Origin: Alopecurus myosuroides
Lineage: Eukaryota > Streptophyta > Magnoliopsida > Poales > Poaceae
Reading direction: 5' to 3'
Assembly (NCBI GenBank): GCA_028641055.1
Contig: CM054057.1
Span: 326,312,941-326,376,940 of the forward strand
DNA length: 64,000 nt
The stretch's first letter is position 1, and every line of letters starts with the position of its first letter. Under the pieces are notes generated by a model. That model had not been told where the DNA came from. It did not search any database and saw only the letters and a list, made by a program, of their open reading frames with translations. A program made the translations under genes and the position numbers. Positions 35,996-48,000 of the stretch are shown piece after piece.

Positions 35996-37187
35996 CTCCC
36001 CAGGAATAAAAACCCCATTTTTCACACCGCGCGCTGACAGGTGGGGCCTCCCTGTCAGCGACGCGTGCTGCCACGCGAGCGCCATCGTAGCCCAGGGCCC
36101 TCTGTCAGTGGCCTAGACTAGGCCACTGCGAGGTGAAATGCGTCCTGGTCCTTCTCCTTTTAATTTAAGTCCCTGTTTTATTACAGAATAGTCCCTAGTT
36201 TTCAAACCTTTATAAAAATTGCAAAACACATCTAAATTAAAAATGTAAAACATGTAAACCACTCTAAATAAAATGAACTTTCTAAAAATGCAGTTTTTTT
36301 TTTTCTGTTTTGAACATTTCAAATGATTTCAAAATTCAAATTCAAACTACTATTACAAATTTGGTTAAATTCATAACTAATTCAAACTTAATTCAAATGG
36401 CACATATAAAATTTGTTTTCCATGCTAAATTGAACCACCTTTCCAAATATAAACTTTGTTTCCTGTTTTGAATAATTAAAATTGGCTAAATAATTTAAAC
36501 CTTGTTTAAATCATTTAAAATTGCTAAATTCATAAATTGGTCAAATTAAATTCTTTTGGGACATATAAAATATGTTTTCAAACCAGAAAATTATAACCTT
36601 TCCAAATATGAATTTTATTTAATGTTTTGAACAAATAAAAATTCAAATAAATTCATACTTGAATTAAATTCATTTAAATCTTGATTAAACTTGTTTAATT
36701 CATAATTAATTCATCTTAAATCCTTTTTCAACAAATGAAACATTTATTCCACCTAAAATTTTGTGTTCTTTCCAAATATGAATTTTGTTATCTTTTTTGA
36801 ACAATTAAAATTGGTGGAAACAACAAATGCTTGTGTAACTCCTTTAAGGAGCCAATTTTTCATAACTTAATAAATAAAATTTCAAACTTGGTAAACACCT
36901 TTTCAAATTGAATCTATTGTTGTTTTCTCATTGTTTTCCTCATCCATGCATCATGCTAATTCACTTACACATGATGATTATTTGTAGATCATTTAATCCA
37001 ACCTTAATTCATGGGCTTTCCATATGCAATCCAAATTGCATATGGGTCCATTTAAACTTGTTATCATGTCACCTAGCTTATTTTGATGCATCAATTAAAT
37101 TGCCATGCATCATCCCATGATTGTGCATTATGCCATGTTATTGATTGTTTGTCTCTCTGCGTTGTTTGTTTGCTTCTTCTCGAATAG

Positions 37188-38544
37188 ACGACGACGTTGA
37201 GACAGACGAGGTTTACGACACTACTCCTGAGGAGTTAGCCCAGTACCAGGCTACTGAGTTTGCAGGCAAGTATTCACTCACATGAACCATTGTGTTCCTT
37301 TCCACATTGGATACCGATACTTTCCGTTGTCTATTCTGCTAGCCTTAAGATTCGTTGCTTGTGTTCGATCCTATCACATGTTATCCTGTAACCCTGATAT
37401 AGCCTTTCCTCCACACCTAACCCCATTTCTTGTTGCATGTGTCTTACTAGCATGCTTAGGGTTGTTTATGCTCGAGTCTGCTGTCCGTTATCTTCTGTTA
37501 CCATATTTATTATGTTCTGGGGCTCGATGTTAAACAACAACCTGTTAATGTTTGAGGTAATGCTAATTTGATGATAAGGCACCGGCAGGAGGCCGGGTAT
37601 GGTTTTGAGGCCTGCTAGTGTCGACCCTAATTAGGAAAAGGGTCTTGTCTACTGATCCACGATGAGCGCACTATCCGCATGTGGGAAGCGTGTATGGGCG
37701 CCCCCCTCAATTTGATTCGATTCGCATCTCGTCCAAATCGCCTCATCTAGTTCGGGTTTTCCATTTGCCGCACGCATATGCAGGTACGAACCCGAGGCCA
37801 GGGTGGAAACTTTTGTAGTCGGCATTTAGGGAGACACGTTCTTAGAGTGCTATGAGGGTCCCCTTTTCTTCGTGGGGCTTGATTAGCCGTGCGCTCAATT
37901 GCACGGGGTTCTTTGGGCTTGACGCGAAGAAGAGTTGAGTTGTGTTGAGTGCCCCGCTTGGTGGAAGGGCCATTCCATCTGGCGGGTTATTCTTACGTGT
38001 ACGACCAAATTGGTGCATCCCTGCAGGGTTAAATCTTCTCGAGAAGCCGTGTTGTCCGCGGTTATGGATGACTTGGTGAAAGTACTGGCTAACAAGTACC
38101 CAGACAACTTACACCTAATGACTAACAATTTGACTAGTAATAGGCTTATTGGAACAATAACTTGAACCATCATTAATCCAACTGTGTGAGTCATCCTCGG
38201 ATTGCTTCTTTGGATAAGGGGCGAGATCCAGGATGGGTTTGTTTGAGGTTAGTAGTAGTTGGTTACGATACGCTATCTTATCCCTTTCTTTTAGCCGGAA
38301 GTTGTAGCATGTCTCTGTAGTTGGTTAGAGCAGCCTGCTGCCGCACTTTTGTATCACCTATTCTTCCGTTGAACCCAAAGCATATGTACTTGGTGTTGCC
38401 GGGTACACTATGGTATCTTGTGAGTCTTGCTTGCCAGTACTTGTCTGTACTGACCCCTTTGGGGCTGTGGTTTCCGCAGACTACGTTTTCGAGGATCCCC
38501 ATGGTGGCTACTACGTGGAGTATGACGAGGCTGCTGACGAGTAG
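37188..38544 (+). CDS. Putative spliced mini-gene 3' end inside the LTR (two exons, GC-AG intron)
   Basis: Exon A (37188-37265, 78 nt) follows cttctcgaatag and ends at gcag/gcaagt, the consensus form of a GC donor. Exon B (38480-38544) follows gtttccgcag and ends in TAG. The junction keeps phase 1: exon A reads DDVETDEVYDTTPEELAQYQ then ATEFA, and exon B continues DYVFEDPHGGYYVEYDEAAD, E, stop. The 3' LTR repeats both (47477-47554, 48770-48834) with the frame intact. Element II keeps both peptides with substitutions, and elements I and III keep the GCAAGT site. Exon A has no ATG; a first exon could end at 35702, but its phase does not fit exon A, so the start is unresolved. The product would be very acidic and unlike any domain I know. 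The intron is also conserved between families, which weakens the coding claim. Confidence 0.4.
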
Positions 38545-39015
38545 ATAGCGGACCCGGGCAGGATCCGAGACATCGTGGATGGGCTCCTTCTTTTCGTTTC
38601 CGGCCTCTTAGGCCTATTTGGATCTTGTCTGTACTCAGACACTTTGGATGCTTCCGCTGTGTTGTAATGATGAATTGTTGGGACATGTGTCCTCTAGATG
38701 ATTGTATTTGCTATCTCTGCTCTAGTGAGAGCTATTTGCAACTTCTTTCAATATTTTGTGTCTTAGAGATATGTTGTGATATCACTTGTTCAAATGCCGT
38801 TGACGTACCATGTGTGTATGTTATGAAGTACGTCAACGGAAGTAGTCGGATTTCTATGGGATGGTTTACGCAGACGATGGATAGTAGAAAATGGTTGTCA
38901 CACGTTTACGTGTTGGCCTGCTCATATTGAGATGCGGGTGCCGGTATGCCCCGTAAGCCATTTTTCTACTGTTTAGCGGACTGTGAGTATCCTCTAGAAG
39001 TCCGGGTGCGACAAA

Positions 39016-39028
39016 TGGTATCAGAGCC
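39016..39028 (+). other. Primer binding site of element VI (tRNA-iMet type)
   Basis: TGGTATCAGAGCC lies two bases after the LTR and is complementary to the 3' end of initiator methionine tRNA. Confidence 0.93.
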
Positions 39029-39162
39029 TGTCTGCCTGTAGGATCCCTTTTACTGGTCGCAGTTGAGTCTAGAAACTATTTTGTAGCTATATAGAAAAAA
39101 TGAAACGTGAGAGTAGGAATTCTGTTCTTTTATTTCTTTCCCCACCCACCCTCCCTTTTCTG

Positions 39163-39554
39163 GTAAGGAAGTGCAACGTTGTTTTTCTCTTCTCATCTAA
39201 ACTTTCAAGTTAGGATTTCACGTATCCTGGTTTCTCTAGGATAGTTATATCTACTAGACCATAGGAATGGAGGTGGTTGTGACATGATTTATCATGTTGC
39301 CTACTCATGATTGAGAACGGAGGCGTGTAAGCCCCGGAAGCAGATCCTCTATTCCTTAAGCAGTAGATATTGATCCTTTAGAAGCCCGGGTGGGTTTTCC
39401 GTAGTACCTCAGGAGTGTTTGGTCTCGTGTTTCCCCAATGTTGCTTCGATATCCTGTTCTTCTCAACATCCTTTTCGTCCGTTGAAACCTTGTTGTTGCT
39501 TGCCACTTCAGTTCTTCTACCGGCGTCTAATCAAAACGTCCCCATCATCTGCAG
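39163..39554 (+). other. Candidate leader intron with two alternative acceptors
   Basis: A strong donor (tctg/gtaagg, intron from 39163) lies in the leader. One acceptor, catctgcag ending at 39554, abuts the ATG of the upstream ORF (39555). A second, ttccattcag ending at 40578, lies one base before the gag-pol ATG (40580). Use of the second would remove the whole upstream ORF. Such splicing would let one transcript express either ORF as the first one. It is read from sequence only. Confidence 0.45.
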
Positions 39555-40370
39555 ATGGATCTCAAGTTCTACCCGCAGTTGGTTTGTATGAATCGTTGCG
39601 AGAGCACTGCCGGTTATCCGGAGATGCTGAGAGACATGGTCACTTTTCTGGGATTCTGTTGGGCACCAGAGTACTAGGTCTACGAGCACCAGCGAGAGTT
39701 TGACTAGACCTACTACCAGGCTATCGTCTACATTCTGTCAGATGATGGCATGAGCGTAGTCCACCGTTACGAGGGAGTAGGTTCCAAAGTGGATATGGCT
39801 GTGCAGCAGGCAGCTTATGTGAGTCTCACCGTCCTTCGTGCTGACTACTGGGGATTTGACGATTCTATCTATCGCCACATCCCCCGTGGTTACATCACTT
39901 CAGAGGGAGCTCACTTCACTCTCTACGACAACTTGGATGTCTACGAGCATGATAACTCCAGGCTGCACACCACCGCTCAGTTTGTGAGGCACAGTGACGC
40001 AGTTGCCAGCACACTATCTCAGGAGTTGGCTTCAGTCAGAGAGCAGCTCTACCTTGCTTTGACTCGTCTGGCGACTTACACCACATACTTTGTTGGAGAA
40101 GAGCGCTTTGCACGTTTCGATCAGCCAGTTGGACGTCGTCTGCCAGATGCTGGAGGTTACGAGCCGATCAGAGGTCCACTCCTTAACCTCGGTGCTGGTT
40201 ACACTGGGATTCCACGCTTTGGAGCACAGGGAGTCGACGCTATGTACTTCACCACACCTAGAGTCGCTCTCAGACCACATCAGATCTATGTCGATCGTCG
40301 TTCTACCTACTTTCGTGGGCGTGCTCCTCACCGTACCTCTCGTCGTACTCCTAGTCGCCGTCCTGCGTGA
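39555..40370 (+). pseudogene. Upstream ORF of element VI, unknown protein, two in-frame TAG codons
   Basis: From the ATG at 39555 one frame runs 271 codons to a TGA at 40368-40370, interrupted by TAG at 39675-39677 and 39705-39707. The part after the second TAG is open for 206 codons from an internal ATG (39750). The protein would have a basic C-terminus (Arg/Ser/Pro-rich) and no gag, protease or RT motif. It lies between the primer site and gag in the same orientation, separated from gag-pol by 209 bases. The region between stops still reads as protein (VYEHQREFD, TYYQAIVYI), so the TAGs look like recent changes; the second (GAC TAG ACC) could stem from CAG by C-to-T change. I do not recognise the family. 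Confidence 0.55.
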
Positions 40371-40579
40371 TGAGCATGGGAGTACCGATGTATCCATTCT
40401 TAGCTATGTTTAGTTATCCTTTGGCATTCGAACCATTTATGGTGTGTTGGATATTCTGATGTATTTGAACATGTGATGATGTACCTGTTGGTTATCTATT
40501 CATGCGTCGGAATAATCTCTCTTTCGGTTTCCAAGTCTATCCTTTTCTATTGTTGTGCTAAAATGCATTTCCATTCAGG

Positions 40580-43500
40580 ATGCCGCCAACAAGGAACAAC
40601 CCGCCTAAGCCACCGCCAATCACGGAGCTGTTGACTCAGATGACCCAAGTCATGGCGCAGATGGCCCAGTTTCAGACTAATCAGCACAACAACCAGACGG
40701 CTCCACGAGTCAGCATCAAGGAGTTCCTCAGTCTGGGTCCGAGAGCTTTCGTGGCCACACGCGAGCCTCTGGACGCTGATGACTGGATCCGTGAGATAGC
40801 TAAGGCTCTGGAGATTGCTCATGTAGCTGAAGAAGACAAGGTCAAGTATGCCTCCTATCTGCTGAAGGGTCAGGCAGCTACTTGGTGGGAAAACTACCAG
40901 ACCATGAGAGCTGGCTTTCCAATAACGTGGGGTTGTTTCAAGGAAGCCTTCCTGAAGCACCACATTCCAGATGGTCTCATGGAAAGGATGCGTGAAGAGT
41001 TTTGCTCACTCAAGCAGGGCAAGTTGGACGTCATCAGCTATCAGAGTGAGTTCAATCGCCTCGCTCGTTACGCTGGTGATGAGGTGTCCACTGAAGCTAA
41101 GATGATGGCAAGGTTCCACAGAGGTTTTAACCCGGAACTCAAGTATGCCCTCACAAACGTCAAGGCCAACAACTTCGAGGATCTCGTTAACACCGCGCTC
41201 AATGAGGAAAATGGGCGCAAGGCGTTCGAGGAGTCTCGCAAGCACTCGCGTGAGGGTGGTTCCTCCTCCAACATGACCACCCCTCCGCAGAAGCGCCGCA
41301 TCTGGGTACCAAATGGTGCTGTCACTCGGGCTCCATACGCCCAACCTTCTCCAGGCTTCGCTCCCCGCCCACCCAACCCTGCTCAGATGAATGATCAGAG
41401 GGCTTCGATGGGGCAGCCAAGGCCAGGGCCTCCTCGTGTCGTCACATGCTACAAGTGCAAGCAGACGGGGCACTACGCCGACAAGTGCACGCAGAGGCAG
41501 CTACCTCCACCACCACCTCGTCCCAACACAAACCAGGCAATGGTGCATGCTCCCCCGCCTAAGGCCTTCAACCCCAACAACAGGCCTGTCGGGAGGACCG
41601 CAAGGGTGAATCATGTCAAGATCGACAAAGCTGAGGAAGCTCCTGACGTCGTTCTCGGTATATTACCCGTAAACTCTTTTCCAGCTAAAGTGTTGTTTGA
41701 TACCGGAGCATCGCATTCTTTTGTGTCAAAAACATTTGCCACAACAAACAACTTAATTGTGGTTCCACTAAGCAATCAGATCACTGTTCACTCCCCGGGA
41801 TCTCAAATGTTGACTTCCAAGATAAGTAAGGACAATCAAATCCTAATTGGAGGCCACATTTTCCTTGCCTCACTCATGTTGCTGGGAAGTTCTGACATTG
41901 ATGTCATTCTTGGTATGGATTGGCTGAAAGCTAACAAAGCAAGGATTGACTGTGCTCAAAAGTCAATAACTCTGTTCCACCCTTCTGGCCAGATAGTCTA
42001 TTCTCCAAATGAATCAAGTTCCGTTCAGCTATGCAACCTCGATGCAAAACCTCTACCTTCACTTGAAAACGTTCCGGTGGTTTGCGAATTCCCTGACGTC
42101 TTTCCAGAAGAGTTGCCAGGGATGCCTCCGGACAGAGCTGTTGAGTTCGTGATCGAACTTGAGCCAGGTACTACTCCAATCTCTAAGCATCCTTACAAGA
42201 TAGGAACTCCCGAGCTGAAGTTGTTAAAGGAACAAATTGATATGTACATGGAAAAAGGTTACATTCAACCTAGTTCCTCGGCTTGGGGTTGCCCAACTCT
42301 GTTCGTTGCGAAAAAGGATCACACAAAGAGACTCGTTGTTGACTATCGTCCTCTTAACGAGAAAACCATCAAAAACAAGTACCCAATTCCTCGCATCGAT
42401 GATCTTTTTGATCAACTTGCTGGAGCCTCAATATTCTCCAAGTTGGACTTGAGAATGGGTTACCATCAAATAAATATCAGAAAAGAGGATATTCCAAAGA
42501 CAGCCTTCACCACTCGCTACAGTCTATATGAATTCACCGTCATGTACTTTGGTCTCACCAATGCACCGGCGACATTCTCTCGACTCATGAATTCTGTCTT
42601 CCACGAATACCTCGACAAGTTCGTTGTGGTATATCTTGATGACATTCTTGTCTACTCAAAATCCGAGGAAGAGCATGAAGAACATCTTCGTCTCACTCTC
42701 ATGAAGCTTCGCGAGCATCGTCTTTATGCCAAGTTCTCCAAATGTGAGTTCTGGATTTCAGAAGTTGCTTACCTTGGTCATGTCATCTCTGCCAAGGGCA
42801 TAGCCATTGATCCAGAAAAGGTTAAAGCAATTGTTGATTGGAAACCTCCAAAGAAGGTGAAGCAAGTAAGAAGTTTTCTTGGCTTGGCTAGCTATTGCCG
42901 TCGTTTCGTCCAAAACTTCTTCAAGATTGCCAAACCTCTCACTGACCTCACAAAGAAGGACAAGAAGTTCGTTTGGTCTCCACAATGTGATGAAAGTTTC
43001 AATCTCCTGAAGACTAAACTCACTTCTACACCAGTTCTGGTTGGCCCAGATCCTTCCAAACCTTTCCAGATATTCTGTGATGCTTCTCTCCAAGGTTTAG
43101 GTGCAGTTCTTATGCAAGAACGTCAAGTTGTGGCTTATGCTTCACGTCAGTTGAACGCACATGAGCTCAATTATCCCACTCATGACCTTGAACTTGCAGC
43201 AGTTGTGTTTGCCCTCAAGAAATGGAGACAATACTTGTTGGGTAATCGCACTGAAATCTTTTCCGATCATAAGAGTCTGAAGTATATCTTCACTCAACCA
43301 GATCTAAACCTCAGACAAAGGAGATGGATTGAAAAGATCAAAGACTTTGATCTTACCATTTCTTACAGTCCAAGCAAGGCTAATGTTATGGCCGATGCTC
43401 TCAGTCGCAAGTCGTATTGCAATAATCTCATGATCATGGAAAGCCAACCTCCTCTTCATGAAGAATTCCAGAAGCTGAACCTTGGTCTTGTTCCTCAAGG

Positions 43501-44971
43501 CTATCTTGCAAACTTGACAGCCACACCAACTCTCGAGGACAAGATTCGTTCTGAACAACTTCGTGATGCTGAAATCAAGAAGATGGTAGAACACATCAAA
43601 GAAGGCAAGGAGAAATTTAAGTCCTTCTCAATTGATGACAAGGGAACTGTGTTCTTCGAAGGACGCATTGCAGTTCCTCAAGTTCAAAGTCTCAAAGATG
43701 TCATTCTCAAGGAGGCTCATGAAACTCCTCTTTCCATACACCCTGGAAGTACAAAGATGTACCAGGATCTCAAGACACTGTATTGGTGGCCTGGCATTAA
43801 ACGTGAAATTGCTCAATACGTTTCTGAATGCGACGTTTGTCAACGTGTTAAGGCAGTTCATCAGAAAACAGCCGGTCTTCTCCAACCTCTGAAAATTCCT
43901 GAGTGGAAGTGGGACATGATCGAAATGGACTTCTTCACTGGTTTTCCAAAGTCCAAGAGGGGCAACGATGCAATCTTTGTTGTCATTGATCGTCTCACTA
44001 AAGTAGCTCACTTCTTTGCTGTCAAAGAAACAATCTCAGCTAGTCAGTTAGCAGAGCTCTACACATCAAAGATTTTTCCTCTTCATGGTGTTCCATTGGA
44101 AATAAGCTCAGACCGTGGAAGCATCTTCACTTCTCATTTCTGGAAAAGCTTTCAAGAAGCTTTGGGCACCAAACTTCTGTTCAGCACAACTTATCACCCT
44201 CAGTCTCAAGGGCAAGTCGAAAGAGTCAATCAGATTCTCGAGGATATGCTCAGAGCATGTGGTATCTCCTTTGGCATGAAATGGGAGGAATGTCTTCCAT
44301 ATGCTGAATTCTCCTACAACAACAGCTTCCAGGCAAGCCTAGGCATGGCACCATTTGAGGCTCTCTATGGCCGCAGATGCAGGAGTCCAATCAATTGGTC
44401 TGGAGCTGGTGAACGTTCACTCTTAGGCCCTGACATTGTTAAGGAAGCCGAAGACAAAGTTCGCATCATTCGTGACAATCTCAAGATTGCTCAGTCTCGT
44501 CAGAAAAGCTACTATGACAGCAAGCACAGGGATATGATCTATGCACCTGGTGACAAAGCATATCTCTGTGTAACTCCCCTCAGAGGTACTCATCGTTTTG
44601 GTGTAAAAGGAAAGCTTGCACCAAGATACATTGGTCCTTTCAACATTCTCTCAAGGCGTGCGGAAAATTCCTATCGTCTTGAACTTCCAGAAAAGCTATC
44701 CAAGGTGCACGATGTGTTTCACGTGTCACAACTCAAGAGGTGTTTCAAAGATCCAGATCGTGCAGTTGATCATGATTCCATTGAACTGCAAGAAGATCTC
44801 TCTTATGAGGAGCACTCTATTCGTATTCTCGATGAGACCGAGCGTAAGACTCGCAACAAGAGCACCAAGTTCTTGAAGGTGCAGTGGTCTCATCATTCCG
44901 ATAAAGAGGCAACGTGGGAGACCGAAGAGGATCTTCGCAAGAAGTATCCGGACCTTTTCTCTTCTCAGTAG
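40580..44971 (+). CDS. gag-pol: Gag-Pol polyprotein of a chromovirus, intact (1463 aa)
   Basis: This is a single uninterrupted frame. Gag domain at about residues 85-190 ([19 protein letters not shown]); CCHC zinc knuckle 290-303 ([14 protein letters not shown]); aspartic protease with D374-T-G-A; RT from about 575 with YLDD at 685-688; RNase H with D834, E871 and D896. Integrase has the zinc ligands H1047, H1054, C1084 and C1087 and the catalytic triad D1117, D1178 and E1214 (35 residues between the last two). GPF motif at 1352-1354, then a chromodomain-like C-terminus at about 1414-1460 ([17 protein letters not shown]) that would steer integration to heterochromatin. All catalytic residues are present. 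It makes the particle, processes it, copies RNA into DNA and integrates it. The ATG at 40580 follows an AG acceptor by one base and fits the family's usual N-terminus. Confidence 0.96.
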   Translation: MPPTRNNPPKPPPITELLTQMTQVMAQMAQFQTNQHNNQTAPRVSIKEFLSLGPRAFVATREPLDADDWIREIAKALEIAHVAEEDKVKYASYLLKGQAATWWENYQTMRAGFPITWGCFKEAFLKHHIPDGLMERMREEFCSLKQGKLDVISYQSEFNRLARYAGDEVSTEAKMMARFHRGFNPELKYALTNVKANNFEDLVNTALNEENGRKAFEESRKHSREGGSSSNMTTPPQKRRIWVPNGAVTRAPYAQPSPGFAPRPPNPAQMNDQRASMGQPRPGPPRVVTCYKCKQTGHYADKCTQRQLPPPPPRPNTNQAMVHAPPPKAFNPNNRPVGRTARVNHVKIDKAEEAPDVVLGILPVNSFPAKVLFDTGASHSFVSKTFATTNNLIVVPLSNQITVHSPGSQMLTSKISKDNQILIGGHIFLASLMLLGSSDIDVILGMDWLKANKARIDCAQKSITLFHPSGQIVYSPNESSSVQLCNLDAKPLPSLENVPVVCEFPDVFPEELPGMPPDRAVEFVIELEPGTTPISKHPYKIGTPELKLLKEQIDMYMEKGYIQPSSSAWGCPTLFVAKKDHTKRLVVDYRPLNEKTIKNKYPIPRIDDLFDQLAGASIFSKLDLRMGYHQINIRKEDIPKTAFTTRYSLYEFTVMYFGLTNAPATFSRLMNSVFHEYLDKFVVVYLDDILVYSKSEEEHEEHLRLTLMKLREHRLYAKFSKCEFWISEVAYLGHVISAKGIAIDPEKVKAIVDWKPPKKVKQVRSFLGLASYCRRFVQNFFKIAKPLTDLTKKDKKFVWSPQCDESFNLLKTKLTSTPVLVGPDPSKPFQIFCDASLQGLGAVLMQERQVVAYASRQLNAHELNYPTHDLELAAVVFALKKWRQYLLGNRTEIFSDHKSLKYIFTQPDLNLRQRRWIEKIKDFDLTISYSPSKANVMADALSRKSYCNNLMIMESQPPLHEEFQKLNLGLVPQGYLANLTATPTLEDKIRSEQLRDAEIKKMVEHIKEGKEKFKSFSIDDKGTVFFEGRIAVPQVQSLKDVILKEAHETPLSIHPGSTKMYQDLKTLYWWPGIKREIAQYVSECDVCQRVKAVHQKTAGLLQPLKIPEWKWDMIEMDFFTGFPKSKRGNDAIFVVIDRLTKVAHFFAVKETISASQLAELYTSKIFPLHGVPLEISSDRGSIFTSHFWKSFQEALGTKLLFSTTYHPQSQGQVERVNQILEDMLRACGISFGMKWEECLPYAEFSYNNSFQASLGMAPFEALYGRRCRSPINWSGAGERSLLGPDIVKEAEDKVRIIRDNLKIAQSRQKSYYDSKHRDMIYAPGDKAYLCVTPLRGTHRFGVKGKLAPRYIGPFNILSRRAENSYRLELPEKLSKVHDVFHVSQLKRCFKDPDRAVDHDSIELQEDLSYEEHSIRILDETERKTRNKSTKFLKVQWSHHSDKEATWETEEDLRKKYPDLFSSQ

Positions 44972-44994
44972 GAATCTCGGGGCGCGATTCCTTC

Positions 44995-45003
44995 AAGGGG
45001 GGG
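44995..45003 (+). other. Polypurine tract of element VI
   Basis: aaggggggg ends five bases before the 3' LTR (45009), soon after the gag-pol stop. It would prime plus-strand DNA. Confidence 0.75.
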
Positions 45004-45008
45004 CGTTT

Positions 45009-48000
45009 TGTAACATCCCAAGTATGAAAAACTCCTTTAGAATGTTTGCTTTTTGTTAAATTATATTTTGCATCATTTCATCATAAGTTTTGCATTTGTT
45101 TTCTTTTGTTTTCATTTGTTTTCCCTTGTTTTACCATTTGAAATTCAAACAAATTTCAAATTCTTGTTCATACTTGTTCTGTTACAATGTTTCAAATTTA
45201 AATTACAAAACAATCCAATCATTTGTTTCCAATAAGCTTGAAATTAAAAACTTTTAAATTGCTTAAGTTTCAATTATTCATTTAATATCAAATTCACTCA
45301 AATTCAATTAATTTTACAAACAGCAACTAATTTAAATTTTTTGAAAACAAACAATTGCACAACTGTGATTTTATAATAACTAACCTATAAAAATTATAAC
45401 CAAAATTTAAAACCCTAAAAACCTTCCTTTTTCTCTCCTTTTTCTTCCTTTTCTATCTCTGCAAAAAAAAAACAGGATCAATAACAGAAAAACAAAAAAA
45501 AAATAGCAGAGAGGGGAGAGGGCAGGCCAGTGGGCTGAGCCCAGCCCACCAGCACGGCCTGCTACCCCCCTCTTTCCCTTACCTCTATACGGCGCGCGAT
45601 GCGCCTGTCCACGTCGAGCAGCAGAGGAGGGCAACGGCTGCGCGAGCTCCTCCCCCTCCTTTTAACCCTAGCCCCGAGCTCCCCCTCCTGCCCTAGCTCC
45701 TCCTCCTCCTCTCTCTCTCCACCGCCGCCGTTTTCTTCCTTCTTCTTCCTCTCTCTCACCCTCTGCTCCTCTCTGTATGCGAACCCCGAGCACTACCACC
45801 ACCGCCCCCCATCTCCGGCGATCGCCGTCGACATGGACTTCCTCCGCGCAAGTTAGGGCCGGGAATCGGCTCCCCGTGACGTCGCCTACCTCCTCGACAC
45901 CACAGCAGGGGCTGAGGGCCCCCGGAACGCCGCCGCCATCTCCATCCCTGTCCTTGTCGCCGTCGAGCACGAGCACGCCCTGCTCCCTCTGTTCTTCCCC
46001 ATGGTGAGCACCCATGTCCCTTCCTCTTTTTCTCCTCCGTCTGCACACCCGCACGGCCACCCACCTAGTGCACGCACCCATGCGCACATCAGCAGCTGCT
46101 GCATCGCATCCCGTCGCCGGCGAGCGTCGATCGCGGCCAAAGTTTAGTAACTGAACCTGCAAAATTCAGTTAACTGACGCGAACTGAACCTAATACCCCC
46201 ACGTCCCCCTAACCTGACAACAAACAGCAGCCACCGCAGTGGCACAGCGCACTGCCCACGCTCGCCGCGGCGCAGGTTCGATTTCCCCTCCCGCGGAATA
46301 AAAACCCCATTTTTCACACCGCGCGCTGACAGGTGGGGCCTCCCTGTCAGCGACGCGTGCTGCCACGCGAGCGCCACCGTGGCCCAGGGCCCTCTGTCAG
46401 TGGCCTAGGCTAGGCCACTGCGAGGTGAAATGCGTCCTGGCCCTTCTCCTTTTAATTTAAGTCCCTGTTTTATTACTGAATAGTTCCTAGTTTTCAAACC
46501 TTTATAAAAATTGCAAAACACATCCAAATTAAAAATGTAAAACATGTAAACCACTCTAAATAAAATGAACTTTCTAAAAATGCAGTTTGTTTTCTGTTTT
46601 GAACATTTCAAATGATTTCAAAATTCAAATTCAAACTACTATTACAAATTTGGTTAAATTCATAACTAATTCAAACTTAATTCAAATGGCACATATAAAA
46701 TTTGTTTTCCATGCTAAATTGAACCACCTTTCCAAATATAAACTTTGTTTCCTGTTTTGAATAATTAAAATTGGCTAAATAATTTAAACCTTGTTTAAAT
46801 CATTTAAAATTGCTAAATTCATAACTTGGTCAAATTAAATTCTTTTGGGACATATAAAATATGTTTTCAGACCAGAAAATTATAACCTTTCCAAATATGA
46901 ATTTTATTTAATGTTTTGAACAAACAAAAATTCAAATAAATTCATACTTGAATTAAATTCATTTAAATCTTGATTAAACTTGTTTAATTCATAATTAATT
47001 CATCTTAAATCCTTTTTCAACAAATGAAACATGTATTCCACCTAAAATTTTGTGTTCTTTCCAAATATGAATTTTGTTATCTTTTTTGAACAATTAAAAT
47101 TGGTGGAAGCAACAAATGCTTGTGTAACTCCTTTAAGAAGCCAATTTTTCATAACTTAATAAATAAAATTTCAAACTTGGTAAACTCCTTTTCAAATTGA
47201 ATCTATTGTTGTTTTCTCAATGTTTTCCTCATCCATGCATCATGCTAATTCACTTACACATGATGATTATTTGTAGATCATTTAATCCAACCTTAATTCA
47301 TGGGCTTTCCATATGCAATCCAAATTGCATATGGGTCCATTTAAACTTGTTATCATGTCACCTAGCTTATTTTGATGCATCAATTAAATTGCCATGCATC
47401 ATCCCATGATTGTGCATTATGCCATGTTATTGATTGTTTGTCTCTCTGCGTTGTTTGTTTGCTTCTTCTCGAATAGACGACGATGTTGAGACAGACGAGG
47501 TTTACGACACTACTCCTGAGGAGTTAGCCCAGTACCAGACTACTGAGTTTGCAGGCAAGTATTCACTCTCATGAACCATTGTGTTCCTTTCCACATTGGA
47601 TACTGATACTTTCTGTTGTCTATTCTGCTAGCCTTAAGATTCGTTGCTTGTGTTCGATCCTATCACATGTTATCCTGTAACCCTGATATAGCCTTTCCTC
47701 CACACCTAACCCCATTGCTTGTTGCATGTGTCTTACTAGCATGCTTAGGGTTGTTTATGCTCGAGTCTGCTGTCCGTTATCTTCTGTTACCATATTTATT
47801 ATGTTCTGGGGCTCGATGTTAAACAACAACCTGTTAATGTTTGAGGTAATGCTAATTTGATGATAAGGCACCGGCAGGAGGCCGGGTATGGTTTTGAGGC
47901 CTGCTAGTGTCGACCCTAATTAGGAAAAGGGTCTTGTATACTGATCCATGATGAGCGCACTATCCGCATGTGGGAAGCGTGTATGGGCGCCCCCCCTCAA

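Larger units (their letters stand above)
34699..39013 (+). repeat. Element VI, 5' LTR
   Basis: The U3 is AT-rich up to a TATAAAAA at 35087; then come a CT-rich run, a GC-rich block (35260-35830) ending in a donor-like ACG/GTGAGC (35702/35703), a tRNA-like motif at 35944-35995 and a long AT-rich stretch (36150-37150). After that come two exon-like pieces (37188-37265 and 38480-38544), and the U5 ends at 39013. Relative to the 3' LTR there is a 14-base difference near 34790. GC-rich exons and AT-rich introns make it look like a small plant gene more than a plain LTR. Confidence 0.93.
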
